64,000 nt of DNA from Nematopogon swammerdamellus (taxonomy: Eukaryota; Arthropoda; Insecta; Lepidoptera; Adelidae). Positions 21,698 through 36,600 of this stretch are shown here, piece after piece. Every line of letters starts with the position of its first letter. Positions within the stretch are counted from its first letter, which is position 1. The notes under the pieces were generated by a model. The model was not told the origin of the DNA. It did not search any database and saw only the letters and a program-made list of their open reading frames with translations. The position numbers and the translations under genes are program-made. The stretch is from the NCBI GenBank assembly GCA_946902875.1, contig OX336345.1, forward strand, positions 14,973,395 to 15,037,394, in the 5' to 3' direction.

Positions 21698-24600
21698 GTC
21701 TATACTATACTTTATTTGATACTCCTCAGCCCCAAGGCTATTTAGCCTCAAGAACTACTCTTTCCAATGGTGCAAACCGCATCTAAATCTGTTCAGTGAT
21801 TCCGGAGTTTACATCAATAAATGTAATCAAGTCATCATCAAACATACAGACAGACGTTGCCTTTTATAAGAAGTAGAGATGACAAAAAAACTTATAAAAA
21901 ACAATCGTAGCGTGGGACGCCCCCAGGCTTGATGGACAGGCGACCTAAAAAGGTAGCCGGGAGTCATAGAGTAACTTATACGGGGGCCGGGAGTGGATGG
22001 ATGAGAAGAGCGGAAGACCGCGTGTGGTGGCGTGGCTTGAGAGAGGCCTATATGCAGCAGTGGACCGACACGAGCTGATGATGATAAACAAATGGGGGAT
22101 GATATTCCAAAGTCCACCAATTTGCGCTTTTTGAAACGACTGTAATGAAGCTTAGAAACGACTTTAAATGATAAGCTTTGTAAATGTAAGCTTTTTAATT
22201 TTAATTCTATAAAATGTTGTTATTATTTCAGTCATCTCACGACGAAAATATACAAATTATACGCAAACTATTAAACCTCAGTTGTCTTCGAAACTAAAAT
22301 ATTTACGGATCGAGAAAAAAGGCAATACATGTTATATATTATTCAAATAAAATTTTTATTTTATTTCATAAGAACATGAGCAGAATTTTCATACAGAGCC
22401 TCTACAGTAGAAAAACCAGTCTCGCTGAGGCAGTTTCGTAAACATTGTGCGTTTATCTAGTCTATATCTACATTTTCTTTTATTGAATTACTAATATCAC
22501 CAATAATTTAATATGTGATCTGATAGGGGTTAGTTTCTTTGAGAGAGTGGTTACCGTGTGGGGCCGGTACTTAAAAAGAATAGCTCCACTGCATGTATCC
22601 CCGTACATGTCGTAAAAGTGTCTAAGGCGACAGGTTAGCCACCTCTCACCTTGGCACGGTTCTTCTACCGAGTCATGCAGCAGGTGGGTTTTCACGGTTT
22701 GCGAAACGTGGTGGTCGGTGATGTTTTTTTTTTATGGAAACTGACACGGTTGGCTACATCATCTACAACATCCGCGATGTCAGCCCGTAACACCGGCTGA
22801 ACTAGGTGCCATGTCAGTGCTTCCCTTCGGTCATGCCGGCTCAGTGTGGTGGTACCAACCCGGCCGGGATAAACCCTACCACCTAGTAAGGTAAGAAGGG
22901 AAGGGACCTAAAGTTTAACGTGGAATTCGTACCACGGCCAGCCTCCAACGGTCGAGCGGTCACCCATCCAAGTACTGGCCGCGCTCAGCGTTGCTTAACA
23001 ACAGTCGACTGCTGACCGCACCACTGAGCTACCGAGGCTGACGAATTTCCTTATCACTTAGTCGACTTTTACGACGGATGCGACGGGGAGAGATGCAGTG
23101 GGGCTATTCTTTTCAAGTACCGACCCCACACGGTACAATTACGGTGCTGTAATTAACAAGAGTACTTGCAGCACTACAATCAATCAAATCTGTTTTGAAG
23201 CGTAAATAAGAAATCACCAAGGACGTGGAACACTTTTTTGAGTACAAACAATATCATCTTACCTTCAAATCATGTAACCCCGAGCCACCCATAAGTTGTC
23301 TAACGACGCCCATAAACATTCCGTCGTACGCGGTGTTTTTGAATGCCATGCCGGCCTGCCAGGTGCCGTTCACGACTCTCTTGAAGGACCCGAGACTAAT
23401 GGGGAAATATGGACTCAGTCCCCGGCTTTCTAATGAACATTTATATTTCTATATACTTTTCAGATAAAGGAGAGCATCAAGTGGATCCGCGGTAACGTCA
23501 CTCAAGACATCTGGATAATGACGAACAAGTACGGCTTCCTGAGGCAGGAGCACTGGACTGGAGACGTGTCTGTTAAACTCAAGGTGAATAAACAATCAAT
23601 TAAATAATTAAAAATTCAATTTAAAATTCATACCCACAACTCACAAAACATTAGAACTTTGTAATGTATAAAACACAAAACTAATTTTAAACTGAAACTA
23701 CTTGCTAAACATAAAAATATTATTATAAAAATAAATAAACCGTGTGGGGCCGGTACTTAAAAAGAATAGCCCCACTGCATCTCTCCCCGTGCATGTCGTA
23801 AGAGGCGACTAAGGGATAAGGACAAGATACTGCGCTAAAGGGCGACAGGCTAGCCACTTCTCACCTTGGCGCAGTCCTTCCACCTAGTCATGCAGCAGGT
23901 GGGTTCTTCGTGCCTTACTTGCTGCTTGATAGTTGTCTTGTCCGTATACTGTGCTAAACGTGGTGGTCGGTGTTGTGCTGTAATTTGCCAGAGTCCTTAT
24001 AGCACAACACCGATTACTCTGCTTACCCTGATTGTCGGGATACAGCGTATGTTATGTATGTATGTATGTAAAAATAAATCTACAAATTGAACTAGACATT
24101 GATAAAAATGCTTCCAACGAAACCGAGCAGGGGACATTAAAATTACTCTGTTCAGAAATACTTTTTGGTGATCGTGCCCAATAATGTTGAGAGCCTATAG
24201 ACTACAGAAACCTAGAAGATTATAAATTAGTGGATGAGATAGAGGCAATACTGCGAACATAACTGCAAACATGGTTAACTAATTCAATTTCACGTTTTGG
24301 AATTAGTTTATTCATGTAGATGACAATTTATAGTACGTTTGAAAATTTACGTATGGTAGAGCATGTCAAAATTGTTTAAATATTTAATTCAAATTTCAAT
24401 ACAATTCTCAATAAAGATATATCCGTCCAACCATTTTCAAACTACATAGAACATAAATTCCTTACATTGCTACTTAGACAGGAAGGACATCTTTATCTTC
24501 ATATCTAAACATAATTTAATATATGGTAATAAATATGTAATAGGAACATTGTAATAAAACCTTAAATCCGACTTTATCTAGTTTTCAGATAAGTGAGTTT

Positions 24601-27600
24601 TTATCTGAAAACTAGATAAAGTCGGAATTACGTGTAATCTGATTACGTGAACAGTAATATTATGATCATGCGGCTGAACAGAAATAACAGAGGGTCGGAT
24701 AGGGACAAGATTTTTTCGGGAACCTAACACGGTTGGTTACTTCTCCTACAACACCCGTGATGTCAGCTCTAAACACCTTGGTGAACTACATAGGTGGCAG
24801 ACGGCTGTGCTTCCCTGAACTGGACGGAAAACACGTACTATTTTCATAGTAGCTTCGGCCCAATTTCATTCAGTAGTGTGATACCAATCCTGCCGGGTTA
24901 AACCCTACCAATGAGTAAGGTAACGGAAGGAATCTACAGTTTTGCTTGGAATCCGAACCAAGACCAGCCTCAACGGTCGGACAGTCTGATCTCCCATCCA
25001 ACGTCGGCCTGCACCCGACGCGAGGTCCGACGTAGCTTTCCTTCGGCGTTCAGATGTAGAATCGCACCACCGCGTGCTCGAGGTTGACGAGACGATGTGA
25101 ACTTGGTCGTGTCGACTTCACCACAGGTCTGTCGATAGAGCTATCGTGCTGGTTTTTATTAAAAAGTTCCCTGCGCAGGGGTTCGAGAACGACATTCTGC
25201 ACGCGATGAAGCACGATGGTTGGGACGGCATCGAGGGTCACGACCGCCTCCAGTGGACCTTCACCGGAGCTCTGTTCTACTCCATCATCGTCATCACTAC
25301 CATCGGTCGGTGCAGTCTTCTCTTTTGTCTTCATTTCTGCATCCATCATCATTATCCAGATTGTACAGAGTGCAATATTGTAAGATTTCTTAAGTTTCAC
25401 TTGTTGTATAGCAGGAGGTACAGGTAATTCTAATCTAGCGAGCATAAGAAAGCTCTCTTGATTTCACAAGTCACAACATTTCACAAGCACCATAAATGTA
25501 CCTTTTTTTTTTTTAGACATAACTTCACTTGATATAAATTTAATATTCACATATTAGGGTTCTTCAGAAAGTACCAAATAATATTCATACATCACCTTGA
25601 ACTCCGCTGGCTACGTACCTAGAGAGACAAGGAGTTTGGGTGCAATATATCTCAACTATCATCAACCAATGTATATATTGAGGTGCGTATTCCAACTGAA
25701 TGCAGTGTTTATTTAAAGAACATTTATCCACATCCGACGCACGTGTGGCAATACCTACGCTTCCACTGGAAATCGGCAGTTCTACCGACACAAAAATAAA
25801 TCGTCTGTCGGAATATTGTTTATTGGCCTGCTCATGTCTATAAACTAACTAGCTAGCCGATTAAGCTTCTGCAATGAACATTACCAGTTCGTTTCTAGAG
25901 CTTTGGATGTAGGTACGTTACATGTGATTCAAACTAGTATCCAGTTTCCATCTACATTGAACAAGTCCAAAGAATTTAATCTTGATTGATGAAGAATGAA
26001 TTATTTTTTCATTTCATTTCATTCGCTTGGTTCTGACCCAGATGTGAAACCCCGGGAAGTGAAAACAATAAATTATTATGGTAGAATCGTGGATAAGAAA
26101 GAAAGCGTCAACTTGTTATCCAGGCCAGGATAGTGGAACCGCTGCCATTATCAAAATAGAAAATGTTACAAATATGATCCTTTTTGCTCAGTGCGATGAT
26201 ACCAACTCGGGCGTGTTAAGAGGGACCTACAGTTTTAAGTGGAATCTGAACTACGGTCACCTTAAACGGTGGAATGGTCACCTATCCAAGTTACCGCGCC
26301 CGGTGTGTTTATTTCACGAAAGGCGGTTGATCCATCGCACCACCGAGCTACCGAGGCTGATGTATGCACTTATATAGGAATGTACATGTATAACACAATA
26401 TTTAAAAAAAATCATGTTCTGTCTGAAATGTAAGACAGTCAGCGTCTGTGCGTTCACTGCTGGACATATTGACTTGTGACGATAGCAATGTAATTTTCGG
26501 ATAAGGTATTTAAAAAGAGGTAATTTTACAAAAAGGGAGCATAGTGTATTTGAGAAATTCAATTGTGCGCGTGCTGTGATCGCCTCAACTTATAGTAACT
26601 CAGTTGTTGCTCGTAATTTAAAACAAGCACTTGGAGGCAGATGTGTTTAAAACAGCTAATTAAACATTCACACACAATTCAGATAAATTTTAAATAAACT
26701 TTATTCAAAGACAACACACGTATATTAACTAATGGTAATTATTTCACCTATGCCTAAAATAACAATACATTATTTGACATTTGTTATTATATGTTATATC
26801 TCATAGGCTAAAACGATTGGCCATACCGACTAGGCCCTATGATGCCCGTCGGTCCACCGGGACCTACGAGAAGGCCCCTGTTGTATTGTCGGTTATAGTA
26901 ACGCGCGGGTCCAATTATCCCGGTAGGTCCTCCAGGGCCAACTAGGATCCCATTCAGATTTGCAGAACTTCCTGGTTTGACAAATGAAGCCGGTCCAATG
27001 ATCCCTGTCGGACCCCCAGGCCCAACCAAGATAGGCCTTTGAGTCGGTCCAATCAAACCAGTGGAACCACCCGGACCGACCAGGATTCCATTATTTGGTC
27101 TCTTATATCCATTGCTGGGTCCGATAATACCTGTTGGCCCGCCGGGGCCTACGAGGACAGGTCTTTCAATTGGCCCATTTAACGATAGGCCTTGGTTTAA
27201 ATGTCCTACATTGTTGGGCCTTCTGATTCCTGCGTTAGGTCCAATGAAGCCGGTGGGTCCACCCGGTCCTACTAGGATTGGCCTTTCGTTGGGACCAATC
27301 GGACTGCTGAGATCACCGGTGTTGGGACCGATGATGCCTGTTGGTCCTCCTGGACCTACAAGGACGCTCTTAGAGCCACTTCCAGAATGAAAACCAGATG
27401 GTCTTCCGGGTCCAATTATTCCGGTAGGTCCTCCAGGACCCACCAATACAAATTGCTGGTTGGACTCGAGCGCGGGCTGCTGAGCCGGCTTGCCGCGCCG
27501 GTCGAAGCAGCACAGCGACTTGCCAGCTTCGCACGATCCCTAAACATATCAATCACTCGTGAAGGTATCGGACGAACAATTATAATATTATAATAAGAAA

Positions 27601-30600
27601 AGAAAAAAAGAAAATTATAATAAGAATTAAATACCTACTCTATTCTTTTTCAGACGAGCACATGGCCTTCATGCTTGTAATCTAATCTCTAGAATGCAAC
27701 ATAAACGTGACCGAATGTAATACAATTTCTCATTTTTATGAAAGAGTGGAGGATTTAATTATTGCAACGTCTTGAAGGTTTCTTTGTTGTATTTTTATTT
27801 GAATGTACTGTAAACGAAGGTAAAGTTCTGAAAAAAAAACACTAACACGTTAACCCCCGGCAACGAAATCACGTTTCTCTGGGTACTTTAAAGAAAAGTA
27901 ACATTTGTCCGTTGGTTATTGTTGTTCACATTATTACTACACAGTCATACTCGTATCATCATTTTCATTACATTATAATTGTATAATTGAGATTTTTTTT
28001 TATGGATCGATTGTTTTTAATTGATAAATGATCTTTTATGGATTATCTGACCTGAGTGAGGGTAGCCGGAGCATTGCAGTCTCGCTGACGCAGACACTGG
28101 CAGGATCCCACGGCATCCAAAGTGCCGCCGTAGCCACCTGTCCACTCCTGCGACGTGGGATCGGGTCGTCTGTCGGTGTACCTAGGGGATTGAGGTCGTC
28201 AAATATACGTAAATTTTGAAATAGATAAAATATTTTGTGAACCAGCAGATTCTGGGCTTCAAATACTGGTTGGCATATCAGGAATGTCGCCTTGTATAAT
28301 TTTTCTTTCGTTAGTGCAATATTAATAAGTGTATTAAGAATCCTGCATTTGTATTTGGTAACTTAGATCAGACCAGTACATTCATAGACATAGTGTATTT
28401 GGTAGGAACCCTTTTGAAAGATATGCACATACGCTGATAAATATTTCTAGGCTGGTTTTGAAAACTTCAAGAAAGTCAGGTCAACATGTAGTTTAAATGT
28501 TATTTTTATTTAAATTTAATATTTTTTTATTGAAAGAAACAAAACAATACTTAACTAACAAACTAAACTAACTTAAAAAAAATTAAAACTAAACCTAAAA
28601 AAATTAATTAAAGTTTAACTGTAATTCGAACCTCGTCAAATGCCCGTTGGTGTTGATCTGGACAGGGTCGACTTGGTACTTCTCAGGACGTGGGCCAGAG
28701 AACTGGCGATATCCTTGGGCGTTCAAAGGGTACTCATCCGCTTGCACTGTTTCATTCTGGAGGTCATCACTGAAAATATTGTCATTTTGGTATTAACAAA
28801 TTAACAATGTTTGTACAAATAAGTACGTTCGGAGGAAAGAATCAATTAAACAATTTGCGTAATAGTAGTTACAACATAAATGACGAACCACCAATAAAAA
28901 AAAGAGTGACTGAATGACGATTCAGCAACCGTCGGCAGTTGCTAAAGATTAAAAATCTGCAAAGATATCATTTGTTATTCGTATATTAAGTTCAGATATC
29001 TGATTGACAACCATACCATTATGTATTTGGTTAATGCAACCTACAAATGTGAGGCAATCAATAGAAATGCCTCCGTTCATAGACTGCATGTCGTAAACTT
29101 TGCGGGTCACGCTCTGCTTGGTCGAGTTTAATTTTAATGACACAACTGCTTATCGTAAATCCGGCGATTCGGTACTTCGCGGGCGGCTATTTCTGTCTCC
29201 ACGTGCCTAACGACCGTTTCATCATTAATCTTTTCGTAGGGATAAAAAAGGAGGGAGATGGGAGGGATTAAAGGGAGGGGGGAAAGAGTGAGAGGAAGAG
29301 GGAGGGGGCGGTAGAGGGGCGGTAGGGAGGAGGAGGGAAACCAGATGGGAAGGAGGTGGAGGGAGGGGGTGGTAGAGGGGAGGTAGAGAGGGGGATGGAA
29401 ACCATGTGGGAAGGAGGTGGAGGGAGAGAGGCGGAATGGATAGATGTGGAGGGAGAAGATGGGGATGGTGGGCGAGGAAGAGGGTAGGTAGTAGAGGGGG
29501 AGGGGAGGGAGGAGGAGAAAGGGATGGGAGGGGAGGAGAGGAGGGATGGGAAGGGAGGGGAAGTGAAGGAAGCAGAAGGAGAGAAAGAGAGAGATTGATG
29601 ATAGCTTTCGAATGTCCTATTAAACCTAGTCTGCCGTGAGCGAAGCTACGGGCGAAGCCGCGGGCAAAAGCTAGTAACACTATACTATACAACTGTTCTA
29701 GTATAAATTTTAATAGTGACAAAGAGAGTAGTATCTAGATTAAACGGATGATTTCTTCTTCAAGAAAGAAAGAAAGAAAGAATATTATGAGAGAAAGAAT
29801 ATATGCATTGTATGTAAAAAACCTCTTTATTTATACAATAAACGACTTCTTTCTTTCTTTCTTTCTTTCAAGATAATATAGATAGCATTGCACCAAATTA
29901 ATATAGATAGTATTGCACCAAATTATTGCGTAAAAAATTCCAGCTATGTTTCATTTTAATTTTATTGATTAAGATAATCAGCAACAAAATACCTATTTAC
30001 TCTGAAATTGAGAAACAACACGTCAATTGCACCATATATTTTTTTTCGAACCATAATTCAATACATCTTAAATATTCTCATCGTCTGCAGACTAGGCCTT
30101 GATTCGTTTCCCAGGTAGATTAATCTTGTTCTCTCGCGATACGTGTTATTGTTTGCATTGTCGGGAATTCCGCTGTCCGGCAGGCGAGGATTACTAGAAA
30201 CCGAATCGCGGCCAAGGATTGCAGCTTACTAATTATTAGTCTGCCTGTAATGATATTAGCTAGGATTATTTACAATTTCCTGCGGCTGTGCTATTGTTAT
30301 TTACAAGTATATGCATAATGCTACTGTGATGATGATAATAATAGTTTTATCATAAAATACAATTGGGTTTGATGACGAAAACATTGTCGTTTCATGGTCG
30401 TGTCTACTTTTGGGTATCGGTATATATTTTATGGTATCTCTGTCACGTCATCTCTTTTCCATAAAGCCATGACGGATTTTGATGAAGAAGATGATAATTA
30501 TTTGCTAACCTGTTCTGATTCCTATTATCGCTGCTGGCGCCTTCAGGTTCGTCTGCGAAGGTGACCTTGCCGTCTATTTTGTGCTGCTTCTGGTCCGGCC

Positions 30601-33600
30601 ATGCCCACTTCTTAGCACCTACATCTGTTAGAATGGCGGCCCCCACCACCAATGTGGCCAGGTCTGAAAGACGAGAACGATTTTAGGAATTTGAGGTTAT
30701 CTTTTGGGTTTCAAGCGGTTTCGTGCTTGGAGCTTCGGTGAGATATGGAATATGGTTCCATGTTTACCAGAAAATTTGAGGTTGTCACGTGTATTGTATT
30801 ATATTTTTATGGTACAGCAAGTAGAATTTTTACAAAATACATTGTTTTCCAGTAAGCTTGTAGGTACACAGCAACACTAGTACTAAACTAAGAAAGGTAC
30901 TGACTCAGAATTTCTGAAACAAGCTACTTAACAGTTCCAAAAGAGATAGGCACAGACTACTACAGGCGCCCTCAAAGATAATAAATTGAAGCTGGATAAT
31001 AACTGAATTTGCGTTAGTGCATTAGTGGATAGTTTTCCGGCCTTTTGCAAAAGATCAAAGCAGATGATGAATGAAAGATGAAGTTAAAAACGTGTTTATC
31101 AATTCCCCAAACATATTTCAAAACTGTTTATTAGCGAATTGGGCGAAGATTTGCCTTTTGTATTTATAGTAAGTAGCTATTCTAAATTCACTCTAGAATT
31201 ATAATAAATATAAATTAAGGTATAATAAGTTTAACCGTAGTTCCCCCTTTGTACGCTATTTATAATATCTGTCATGTTCTGTTTTGGTGCAAACGGCGAA
31301 CTTATCGTTATCATATCACATAATGGTTCCGTTCTTTCTTTTCATTTGAGTACGGAGTTCTAAAAAATACATAAAACTATGAAAAGCAACATGCTGCAAC
31401 GTCGACAGAGCTGCGACACGAGCTATAGAAGGACACCAGGTTTGTGGGTGGTAAAGAATTTGGACCAACAGCCTCACGTGTGTTGCCTTGCACAACCACT
31501 AACATCTAGCTGATGCACTTATAGGGACTTTGTTAGATCATATATGAGAATTTTATTGCCTTGTCAATACCATAATATGCATAATTTGTTTATTTCGTAT
31601 AGTTCGGCATATTTAAATGTTTTTTTTTAAATATTTAGTTCTTTTAAATAATTTTAATACTTTTGTTTTTAATGATATTTATTTGATAATTACATATTTA
31701 TTATTATCTACTTAAATAAATTACAATAAAAAATATAAAAAAGACCTAGACTTACCGAAAAAAATCATGTTGATTTAAAAACGAGCACAGTATATTTTAA
31801 TATTCATAATAACTATGATTGCAGTAAAATAAAATAGGTAACTTATTAATAAATAACACTTAGTTCGTTGAGTTCCAATTTTGAATCGTTCCGTTCAAGG
31901 TCCAAATAACCCTTGAGTTTGAGTTTTTTAACGGAGTTCGAATTTCGAATCACGATAAGTAATTGAATTTTGTTCTTCCACGTTCTTCACTAGGTTTAAA
32001 TTTTGGCGCGGGTTCGTATGCGCGCGCGGCTCTCGTGGTTATTATGTAACTGAGCCGTGCGCCGGCGCAGCGTATACTTTTACTTTCGATCCCGCCCAAG
32101 TCGCAGGTCGTATTGCACCTGAGGGCCTACGGATGTGACGTCACGAGGTCAAGGCCGACGATGATACTCATAGTGGACAATGTCAGATCTGTGTCGATGG
32201 TTCTGTTTGGGAAAGTACGAAGGTTGTAATGATTTATATCTTTTAGGATTCCGTATGAATTTGTATTCAATATGGTGTGTTTGTCATAGATGTTGCATGA
32301 AAGTATGTATGAATTTATGAAAGTTCTGTCGCATTAAATATAAGTATGAAAGCCGTGGGAAGATGTTTGCATGCAATTTAGGCACTAAAAATGCAGGAAA
32401 AGTGAAAAATAACTCATTAATATTTATTTATTTTATCGACTTAATATGTACGAGTATGTAAGTATTTCTACATACGCCGCATGAGACTGGAAGAAAACTT
32501 TAATTTATAAGACGACGTTTAGGTTTACTTTATTATTTTTCTAATATTAATAAACCTTTAATAAAATCCAACGCCTGCTTTCTGTCTTTATGTATGTCTG
32601 TTCGCTTATAACTTGAGAACCACTGAACCGATTTTAATACATTTGCTTCTACGGATAGCTTGGTTCTTCCCATCAATTATAGGCTACTTTTCATCACGCT
32701 AGATGGCTTGTGAGGTTAGCAGAAAAGTCAAATATTAGAGCGGACGGAGCCGCAGGCACAGCTAGTGTAAATATATCTTTAAAATTAAAGTATTTAAAAT
32801 ACTGTGCTAAGTTTATCAACAAAGAACAAAGTTAAAAAATAAACTCGTCTTGAAAAATGTTACACGAAACCCTCGGCGCTCGGCACCTTCAATTTTCATG
32901 CATCGTCGAATTTTGAATTATCTTATTTAACTTTTGCAATATTTAATTAAAGTTTCATAATAATTAGGCCCCACTACCAAATTACATGTAATATAATTTT
33001 GGGGTTTTCCGTGGGCCAGTTGGCCAACGCTTTTTTTTTATAGAACTTGACATGGCTTAGTTACATCACTTACTACACCCGTGATATCGGCTAATTAGAC
33101 TTTGGCGAGCTAGGTGCCATGTCAGTGCTTTCCTTTGGTCCCGCCCCGCCGCCGGCTACACTGAACCGGACAGATATGACGAATAAACCCTACCAAGGGA
33201 TATGACTCCCTTCTTATATTACTAGGTGGTAGGGTTTAACCCGCCCGGGTTGGTACCACCGCACTGAATGAAAGGTCGGTCGAAACGGCTGTATAAATAG
33301 TTTGTGTTTTCCGTCCAGTTCAGTGTAGCCGGCACGACCGAAGGGAAGCACTGACGTGACACCAAGTTCACCCGCTGCTATGGGCTGACATCACGGATGT
33401 TGTAGGTGATGTAGCCAACCGTGTCAGTTTCCATAAAAAAAAAATTCACAGATCTCATGCATTACATGACCTTCGGGTACATTGAAAATTACTTTTAGGA
33501 CGTATTCAAATATAAGCATATAGCGAGTCGCCGACTGTGGGCGTGAAAATATTCTGGTGTGGCTGAAGCGACGAACTCAAAGAGCGAACACACTGTAGAT

Positions 33601-36600
33601 TCTAACAGCGCGCTATTCTTACTGAGGTAAATAAATTTTTACTAGCATACATACTAGCTACATATTGCACTAGCTTTTACCCGCGGCTCGCGGTAAAGTC
33701 GGTTTATTAGCAAATCCGATTTAAACGAGAATATGATTAACGATCGCTTCTTTTGTATTTTCTCTCTCTCCCTCTCCCTGAACCCTTTCTCCCTTCCTCT
33801 CTCCCTCTCCCTGAACCCTTTCTCCCTCCCTCTCTCCCTAACTCTCTCGCTTCCCCTCCGTTCCCTCCCGCCCCTCGCTCTTCCCCACCCCCCTCTTTCC
33901 CCTTCTCTTTTACCTCGTTATCTGTCTACCTCTCTTCCTAATTCCCTTCTTCCCTTCTCCCTTCTACCTCGCTCCCTCTTACTCCCGCTCTATCCCCCAT
34001 CTGCACTCCCTCCGTCCCTCCTCGCTCCTTTCATCTTCCCCACCCACCTCCTTCCTACCTCTCACTCTTTCCCCTCCTCCCTCTTCCTTACCCTCTTCCT
34101 CCTCCCTCCCCTCCCTCCCTCCTCCCTCCCTGCCTCCCTCCTCCCTCGCCTCACTCGCTCATCCCTTCCTATCTCCCCTCTCCTCCAATTCACCCCTCCC
34201 TTCTCCCCCTAGCTCTCCCTCCCTCCGACACTTCTATCCCTCCCTATCTCAGTCCTCGTTTAACCATCTATACCCCGCCGCTTCCCCCTCCATCCCTCAC
34301 ACCTGCCCCTCGTTCGTCGCCCCTCTTCTCAACGCCCCCTCCCTCATCTCCCACCCATCTTACACAACTCCCCTACCCTAAATCCCTTCCACCTGCTTCA
34401 TCTCCCTACCTCACTCCCCTCCCTTCCCGCCCCTCCCATTGTCCTCCCTACCTCCCCTTTCATACTACATAATACTTTCTTTGATACTGGTCAGTCCTAG
34501 GGCTATTTCGCGTGATGGTATATACTAGTGTGCTTCAAGAACTATCTTTACATTGGTGCAAACCAAATCAAAATCTGTTCAGTGGTTCCGGAGTTTACCT
34601 CAAACATATATACATACATACAAACAGACAGACGTTCCCTTTTATAAAAAGTAGAAGAAGAAGATAGAGAAAAAGTAGAGATTAGTTTGTAGTTTATCTT
34701 AATGCATTACTTAAAACATTGCCACAAACTATTCTTGTACATAATATTTATACTTCTCCAACATCCCAAAGGTTAGTTAGAATAGAATGTTTCACGGCAT
34801 TAGGCTCACCTATTGTGCCGAATTTGTATAAATTGGTATTCAATAAAGAAATATATCCATATTTAAAATATTGATTATAATGTACTTGCTTTTTCATACT
34901 GAAATAATTATGTCAGTTTTTAAAAATAAAAAAAAATTAAATTCTCAATTTTCAAGTCTACGCATACACGAAAACCATTTTAACTACTCACACTGCAAGA
35001 TAAAGACGACACGAAACTCGCGTAATAGAAAATTTAAAAAAATCATAACTCCTATATTTTCACTTTTTTCAAACAATTCAAAAAACGTCCCCAGATATTT
35101 AGTCAATCTACAATATAAAAGTTTCAAATATATATTTAGAAATATGTTTAAAAGTGCCCTTTTTAAACCCCCTAAAACGACTATTTTAAGCGGTTTTTTG
35201 CGATTTTCTGAAAAAATCTCAATTTGTTTAAATATTTGTTTTCACAATCTTCTAGCTCTCGTCGATACGCGTCATTTGAGACCCTAAATATTCACGTAAC
35301 CTTAAAACTCACGACACCAGGGCCAATTCGCACATTTTCTGGAAATCTGGGCCTATACTGAAGCGATCGAAAAGACATTTCCAATGTCAATACTAGTAAT
35401 GTTGCCGAAAAGGGCCTAACCAAGGGCCTAACAGTTAAACCAAACAGTTTTAAGTGGGATCCGACCGAACTATTTGCCCTTATACCTAGCCTACAGCCTA
35501 AGCCCAGTCGGTCCAGGTTACTCATCCAAGCTCTGAACGTGCCCGGGTGTGCTTAATTTTACATCGGACATCGATCCATTGTACCATTAAAACTGAGCTA
35601 TTTATTATAGATTGCACAGTTTAATTAATAAATATGGGTTTTCAGATTTTCAGTTATTTCAAAATATTCTCGTAATTTCTGACACCGGATTTGAAGAAAA
35701 TCATCTCAATTCTTGTGTTTGTGTTGTGTAACCTATACAGAAATCTGAATTCAACCAGTGTACCTTTGTTTGAGAATGTTCTATTCAGCGACGAAATGTT
35801 ACGAACATATGAGTTGATAGAAAGAATGCTAATAAGAACTATGAAGAATACGCAACGTAGCTGTTATACAAGCATTCATTTTATTGAGTACAATCATTGA
35901 TTCAAAAGTGGAGATAATAATGTGGAACCTTGTCATAGTTACTAGTATGCTAATACGTAGTACGTCTCTCAAGCAAATATAAATTGCAGGCGTACACCAG
36001 TGCATATATTATGTTAGAGTTCTAGGCCTGAATATATACTTATAGAACAACAGACTGTAACAAAGGAAATATATCCTATTCAGATGTCAAGAAGCAAAGG
36101 AGGAAATATCTTAGTAAAGAGGTCACAAGTGGTAGGAAGGAGTATTAGGTCGCTTTGCTGCTAATAAGAAAGAAAACTGAGCTAATTAGTGTTGTTATGT
36201 TTCTATAAAAATAATACCTTGATTTTTGCTACTACCTACTATATATCTCACAACATACGAATCTCAAACATCCAAAGGTTGACTGGGAGAAATCCCTGTA
36301 AGGGATAAGTCCGCCTTTGCCCCTCATGTAAATTACTTATCGTTTGTTACTGTTAAATGTTTTGGAGCAATAAAGTATTTCTATCTATCTATCTATTTAT
36401 ATTTCACTTGTTAATTTGCATTGTTTCTGATTGTTGAATATCTCTATCTAACTATTGTCCCGATTCCTTCAATCTGGGGTTGTTCAAACGTCGTCCCGTC
36501 TCGTGTCAACATCTGGACAGCCCTACAATTGGCCGCAAAACTGGTGGTACGATAACTCGCTGCAGGGGCGGCCTTAGCCCTTTGCGGGGCCCTGGGCTAA

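Noticed and set aside
27061..27390. Plus-strand frame with collagen-like GPPGPTR repeats
   Set aside because: It is the antisense of the GPGGPTG repeat exon. The minus strand has the signal peptide, splice sites and stop in the right places.
33733..34212. 159-codon Ser/Leu/Pro frame
   Set aside because: Pure translation of the pyrimidine tract in a repeat; no domain and no non-repetitive part. The same applies to 29225-29722 in the mirror tract.
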